Shown here piece after piece: positions 43,645-46,877 of a stretch of 46,877 bases of DNA. Positions within the stretch are counted from its first letter, which is position 1. Each line of letters begins with the position of its first letter. The position numbers and the translations under genes are program-made. The stretch is taken from positions 1-46,877 of the forward strand of contig JAAFHZ010000019.1 of the NCBI GenBank assembly GCA_013297675.1. The letters are read 5' to 3'. This stretch comes from Synechococcales cyanobacterium bin59.metabat.ball.084. Its GTDB lineage: Bacteria; Cyanobacteriota; Cyanobacteriia; Cyanobacteriales; Chamaesiphonaceae. Below the pieces are notes generated by a model. That model made no database searches. It had not been told where the DNA came from and saw nothing but the letters and a program-made list of their open reading frames with translations.

Positions 43645-44229
43645 CTATGGGCTGTTATGGTTAACGCATTTGGATTGCCCTCCGCCCTCTAACTCGCGGA
43701 CAATAGCCCATAATCCATAGGCATCGTAGAGAATATCCCTTGCGCCTAACAGAATAGTGACATTATCCTTGGTGATTTTGGCGAGAGATAGAAATAGGTG
43801 CAGCTCTTCATTTGTGAGCATTTTGCCATTCACCACGCTCTGATTATGAAGTCTTACCAAATTCACAAAGGCTACATTCATGGAGATAGTAACCCCTTCC
43901 AATGCTCTATTTCCAATATCTTCTAGTCGCTGCCTCATTGCCTCAACGTCAGCGATATATTTTTCAAAATTGGCTTCAAGTAACATCGCTTGCCTTTTTG
44001 CTTCCTGAGCTGTATCCCAAGCCATAACACGCCCTTCCCATTGGTTAGACCTTGCCCAACCATCGAAGCTGCCTGAACTCCGCTTTTTTCCTCCATCATC
44101 CGCTTTCTTACCCGTTTTTTGATCGTAAAGCCGCTGGGCTGCCACCATCGATCGATTCAAGCCCAGGTCACGGTAGCAGGTATATGCCAAATATTGTTTG
44201 TCCGTTTCGATCGGTAGTCTATCCATCAT
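43645..44229 (-). CDS. Phage terminase small-subunit-like protein
   Basis: 194 residues. The N-terminal half is helical with a helix-turn-helix-like stretch (YTCYRDLGLNRSMVAAQRLY), then SSGSFDGWARSNQWEGRVMAWD, which resembles the W..RxxxxD segment common in small terminase subunits. A helical segment (ANFEKYIADVEAMRQRLEDI) follows. Small terminases bind viral DNA for packaging, but no large terminase is in view, so another DNA-binding role is possible. GGAAATAA precedes the ATG. It lies downstream of the 33-residue gene and may be in the same operon as the replication protein. Confidence 0.5.
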   Translation of the reverse strand: MMDRLPIETDKQYLAYTCYRDLGLNRSMVAAQRLYDQKTGKKADDGGKKRSSGSFDGWARSNQWEGRVMAWDTAQEAKRQAMLLEANFEKYIADVEAMRQRLEDIGNRALEGVTISMNVAFVNLVRLHNQSVVNGKMLTNEELHLFLSLAKITKDNVTILLGARDILYDAYGLWAIVRELEGGGQSKCVNHNSP

Positions 44230-44284
44230 TTATTTCCAAAATCAGAGGTTTTATAAAGTTGTCCGCAGTCTTCACCAATTATTC

Positions 44285-44386
44285 TTAGCCAGTAAATAGG
44301 CCAAGATAATTTCCTGGACTTACACAGGTCGCCTGTTTATTCTCTTGGATTGCGAGTAGTCGATCGATTAGTTCTCTCCAAGTCAT
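44285..44386 (-). CDS. 33-residue small protein with strong ribosome-binding site
   Basis: A short frame, ATG 44386 to stop at 44285, starting MTWRELIDRLLAIQE and ending in GNYLGLFTG. AAGGAG lies seven bases before the ATG, a near-ideal Shine-Dalgarno sequence, and the gene begins 11 bases after the stop of the preceding gene, as expected in an operon. The first half is an amphipathic helix. No homology is known to me. The context makes it more convincing than its length would. Confidence 0.55.
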   Translation of the reverse strand: MTWRELIDRLLAIQENKQATCVSPGNYLGLFTG

Positions 44387-44397
44387 TGTTTTGCTCC

Positions 44398-44781
44398 TTA
44401 ATTTTGTTCGTACTTGCTTTCGACTAATTTCAGCTCATCAGCCCGAAAAGTTCTCCAGAGCATTGGCGGCTGTTTCAGGTTAGGTTCTCTGGGAATCTTG
44501 TTGTCCCAAAGAACCTGAATCCCCTTGTCGGTAATGGCTTCGATTGTGCCCACGTCGGCAGCTCTAACCATGAAATTGTCTAGTAGGGTTACTCGATCGC
44601 CAATGTGGAATGTTTGGCCGGTGGGTTCTGGTGCTGAGATAATCTGCACGATTGCCGATCGCTTGGCCTTAACTATTTCGGTGCCAGAGTCCAAAACCAA
44701 GCCATCACCATCTACGCTGATTACTTTCAGGGGTTTACCACTTTTGCCGGTAACGATCGACCCTTCCAAAATTTCCAGCAT
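44398..44781 (-). CDS. Hypothetical island protein, beta-rich, possibly tandem SH3-like
   Basis: 127 residues, not recognised. It is rich in beta strands with SH3-like spacing (EGSIVTGKSGKPLKVISVDGDGLVLDSG and FHIGDRVTLLDNFMVRAADVGTIEAIT), then a short helical tail. The GDRVTLLDN stretch resembles KOW/SH3-like modules seen in nucleic-acid-binding proteins, by shape only. It starts two bases after the stop of the replication protein and is followed by the 33-residue gene, so all three are likely translated from one transcript. Confidence 0.5.
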   Translation of the reverse strand: MLEILEGSIVTGKSGKPLKVISVDGDGLVLDSGTEIVKAKRSAIVQIISAPEPTGQTFHIGDRVTLLDNFMVRAADVGTIEAITDKGIQVLWDNKIPREPNLKQPPMLWRTFRADELKLVESKYEQN

Positions 44782-44783
44782 GG

Positions 44784-46877
44784 TTAGACCTCATCCAAAT
44801 ATTCAGAAAGATCCTGTTCTTTTTCCTTGTCTGGGAATGAGTCAAAATTCTCGTCATTCCGGTCATTCCGGTCATTTTGAGGCTGTAATGGTTGCTGAAT
44901 GTCAGTTCCAGGAAATGACCGCTTTTCATTTTGATTTTCATTCCGGTCATTCCGGTCATCATTCTGGTCATCGCCAATGACCGCTTTTGAGTCGCCCGAA
45001 ATTCCGGTCATTTTCTGGTCATACCCTAAACCCTCTCCCTGACTGACTTTGTGACCGGATGACTCGAATGACTCGATTTTTAGGGCACGCTGCACATTGA
45101 TAATTTTCGCCGCCGCTGTTCTAGTTCGGTTTACCAAAATGCCAACTTCTTTCAAGTCTGGAATCAATCGATCTAACTGCCTGTTTAGGGCGATCGGACT
45201 GCGTGGCCATGCTTTAAGCTGAGTGTCACCGGGTTCTGCCTTGTTTTCTAAGTCTGCCAGCAATTCAGCAGCAGTACCCTTGTAAACACTCGGGAGGGGG
45301 TAATCTTTCATTAATTTACTTAGGGCACTAGCTAGGGGCGATGAGTCCAGCACAATATCTCTGGCCTGTGATCGACTCCTGTTAAACACCTCTAAGAACT
45401 CGCCACCCTCTAGCCCTAATGCTTTCTCGGCAGCGATCGAGAATAAGGCATAATCCGCCATTCTTGGCAGTTTCTCTGGTTTGGTATTTGGCAATTCGGC
45501 CAATGTTTGACTGAGTGCTGTTAACATTGCCCCAAGTATTTTGGGTCTGGCTGCTTCTACCTTGGCGGATAATGCCCCTTGTGCTAGTCTTTTGCCCTCC
45601 GTGATTTCGCCCAACTGCGCCATCAGAACCCGATCGGCTAAATCATCCCGTGTGACTAAAGCATCGATCGCGGTGATAATTTGGGGTCTGGTGAATTCAA
45701 GTGTTGTTTCTTCGACAGTGGTGTTAAGAGTCCTGGTGCTGTAACCGAAGTTGGTAGCCATTCGGCATAGGTCATCGGACTGGTCAGGCGAAATATAGCC
45801 AACGTTGTCAAAAGCCAGTAACCACCTATTTACAGCGGAAGCTGCTAGGCTTCTGATGTCATTCCCCAGCTTAATCAACCCACCCTTACCAGGATCTACT
45901 AGTCCTTTTATTATCTCGGTCGCCGCTGTTTTGCCAGAACCTCGAACAGCGGATATAACCAGTACTGGGTAGGTCTTGTTAGGGCAGAAGCAGAATAGCA
46001 AAAAGGTAATAATCAGTACCCATGAATCACCTTCAGCATTAATCAGTTCTTTCAGTTCATTCAGCGATCCATCTTCAACTGGCATAGGCAATGCCAGCAA
46101 AGATTCTGGTCGAATGAATCTAACTGGTGGTTCTGCGACAATTCGCCATCCCTGAGCATCGATCTCTACTGCTGACCAATCGGGTGAACCCAAATCTAGA
46201 TAGATTTTGCCTTGGTGTTCGGCGGTTCTGAGATTGACTTCCCGCACTTTTTTCGATCGAACTGCCTTAGCATCCAAAACCCCTAAGACCTCAGCCATTG
46301 CATTAGCATTAATGGCTTTTTCTTCGGAATCATAAAACTCACCTGTCAGCCATAACCTGAATGCTCTTGACCGAATAGAGTGTGTTTCTCTGCATCCATC
46401 CACTCGAATATCTGCATAGGTTGCCTTGTCTGGAGTGCAGAAGTATTCAGCGGCAAATGCTAGCTTCAGGACTCTTTCAGCAATAGTGCCCTTATCCTCT
46501 TTCTCTGATTCATCTTTGGCCGCTTCCTTTGCCTCTGGCTTGGTATTGAATGCTAGCCCGGTGAATTCTTCAACAGAAATGATACTGGCTAAAATCGTGT
46601 CTCTGGCAACGTGTCGATCGAGAATATCATCAGCCAAATCGCGCCCGTCACTGGGCTTTGACCAGCCTTCAATCTCCCCAGCTAGGCAATATCCATCAAT
46701 CTGGCTGTTAAAGTCTCTGGCAAAGTTGGCGATGTATTTCAGTCCTGCGCTGTCTCTGTCTGGGCAAAGAACCAACCGAGCGCCGGTTAAGTCTTGAGAG
46801 TATTCACCATAACTTTTGTAGCCACCAGAACCGCCGATTGTGGTGGTGGCTGGGATACCGATCGACCACAAAGCATC
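44784..46877 (-). CDS. Toprim-ATPase replication protein (primase/helicase-like), 5' end beyond the window
   Basis: At least 697 residues; the frame is open at the right edge, so the N-terminus is missing. In order: the C-terminal part of a Toprim domain (TTTIGGSGGYKS, then LVLCPDRDSAG with its acidic pair), an unassigned linker, and an AAA-like ATPase with LVISAVRGSGKTAATEII (Walker A), LLAFDNVG (Walker B-like) and TRPQIITAIDAL, then VTRDDLADRVLMAQL. It resembles phage or plasmid primase-helicases of the D5/DUF3987 kind. The C-terminus is a low-complexity Asn/Asp/Arg-rich tail from a 9-base repeat. It should drive replication of the island; it begins a dense gene string on this strand. Confidence 0.75.
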   Translation of the reverse strand, partial: DALWSIGIPATTTIGGSGGYKSYGEYSQDLTGARLVLCPDRDSAGLKYIANFARDFNSQIDGYCLAGEIEGWSKPSDGRDLADDILDRHVARDTILASIISVEEFTGLAFNTKPEAKEAAKDESEKEDKGTIAERVLKLAFAAEYFCTPDKATYADIRVDGCRETHSIRSRAFRLWLTGEFYDSEEKAINANAMAEVLGVLDAKAVRSKKVREVNLRTAEHQGKIYLDLGSPDWSAVEIDAQGWRIVAEPPVRFIRPESLLALPMPVEDGSLNELKELINAEGDSWVLIITFLLFCFCPNKTYPVLVISAVRGSGKTAATEIIKGLVDPGKGGLIKLGNDIRSLAASAVNRWLLAFDNVGYISPDQSDDLCRMATNFGYSTRTLNTTVEETTLEFTRPQIITAIDALVTRDDLADRVLMAQLGEITEGKRLAQGALSAKVEAARPKILGAMLTALSQTLAELPNTKPEKLPRMADYALFSIAAEKALGLEGGEFLEVFNRSRSQARDIVLDSSPLASALSKLMKDYPLPSVYKGTAAELLADLENKAEPGDTQLKAWPRSPIALNRQLDRLIPDLKEVGILVNRTRTAAAKIINVQRALKIESFESSGHKVSQGEGLGYDQKMTGISGDSKAVIGDDQNDDRNDRNENQNEKRSFPGTDIQQPLQPQNDRNDRNDENFDSFPDKEKEQDLSEYLDEV
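44850..45022. repeat. Clustered CATTCCGGT 9-bp repeats in the replication gene
   Basis: GTCATTCCG units occur back to back at about 44853 and 44862, again around 44938-44956, and as single or variant copies near 44970 and 45001-45022. In the coding strand they give repeated Asn-Asp-Arg residues. The 9-base unit keeps the frame. Confidence 0.7.

Larger units (their letters stand above)
39175..46877. mobile_element. Integrated island at tRNA-Phe (left end; right end outside the window)
   Basis: The boundary is set by the tRNA-Phe 3' fragment at 39175-39220. To its right the content changes from housekeeping genes to unrecognised short genes, a ribbon-helix-helix-like regulator, a terminase-small-like protein and a Toprim-ATPase replication protein. 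No integrase or intact tRNA is in view, and both are expected further right. Plasmid-like or phage-satellite origin is inferred. Confidence 0.7.

Noticed and set aside
44525-44980. Plus-strand 151-codon frame and minus-strand 80-codon frame over the replication gene
   Set aside because: Both are shadow frames of the 9-bp repeats and give low-complexity His/Ser/Gly or Met/Thr/Gly runs.
44850-45022. Tandem 9-bp repeats suggesting iterons of a replication origin
   Set aside because: They lie inside a coding frame and keep it; a coding explanation is simpler, though an origin role is not excluded.
1-46877. Very many CGATCG and GCGATCGC palindromes
   Set aside because: This is the general HIP1-type motif abundance of cyanobacterial genomes, not a local feature.

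Overview
The window reads as cyanobacterial chromosome at moderate G+C. The CGATCG motif is very dense, as in HIP1-rich cyanobacterial genomes. Several genes belong to families largely confined to cyanobacteria and plastids: a Ycf20/DUF565 protein, a short RNA polymerase omega subunit followed by a DUF1818 protein, and a GNAT acetyltransferase like plastid NSI/GNAT2. The RNase P RNA is also of bacterial class A type. Species cannot be told from the sequence.

Layout. 1-6.4 kb (mostly minus strand): glmS, galE, a membrane-anchored alpha/beta hydrolase, a Uma2 protein, and a two-gene unit of a single-domain globin and a MarR regulator with a Cys-rich tail. 6.4-8.8 kb: a complete-looking group II intron encoding a reverse transcriptase/maturase/HNH protein; it appears nested in a small element bounded by 17-bp inverted repeats and a near-perfect 9-bp target duplication. 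8.9-16.3 kb: another Uma2 gene, a secreted small protein, a TPR protein, an unrecognised conserved gene, and a secretion pair (parvulin-type isomerase plus an ABC exporter with a cyclic-nucleotide-binding-like domain and a degenerate C39 domain). 16.3-37.8 kb: mainly housekeeping genes (holB, GNAT, LytR-CpsA-Psr protein, topA, gamma-carbonic-anhydrase-like protein, a DUF1537-type sugar-acid kinase, purU, rnpB, rnc, recG, ycf20, a degenerate DinG-like protein, thrC, rpoZ). Among them sit an AlbA_2/ATP-binding regulator, two more Uma2 genes and a cyclophilin / secreted RNase Sa-like enzyme / barstar gene string.

39.17 kb to the right edge is a mobile island. It starts at a 3' fragment of tRNA-Phe(GAA), still followed by a terminator-like hairpin that probably served the native tRNA; the 5' half is absent. 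This is the displaced att end left when an element integrates into a tRNA gene, so an intact tRNA-Phe copy and probably the integrase should lie beyond the right edge. The island carries a ribbon-helix-helix-like regulator with an AT-rich divergent control region, a possible small nucleic-acid-binding protein, an 18-repeat leucine-rich secreted protein, a 110-bp MITE with perfect 18-bp ends and a perfect 9-bp target duplication, a terminase-small-subunit-like protein, a 33-residue gene with a strong ribosome-binding site, and a Toprim-ATPase replication protein cut by the window end. It looks like an integrated plasmid or phage satellite.

The most notable observations are the tRNA-Phe island boundary, the two miniature elements (one apparently interrupted by the group II intron), the RNase Sa-like/barstar pair coupled to a cyclophilin lipoprotein, the DinG-like protein that has lost its ATPase motifs, the exporter with a dead peptidase domain, and the Cys-tailed MarR regulator beside a globin. 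All assignments come from reading motifs by eye; no database search was run.
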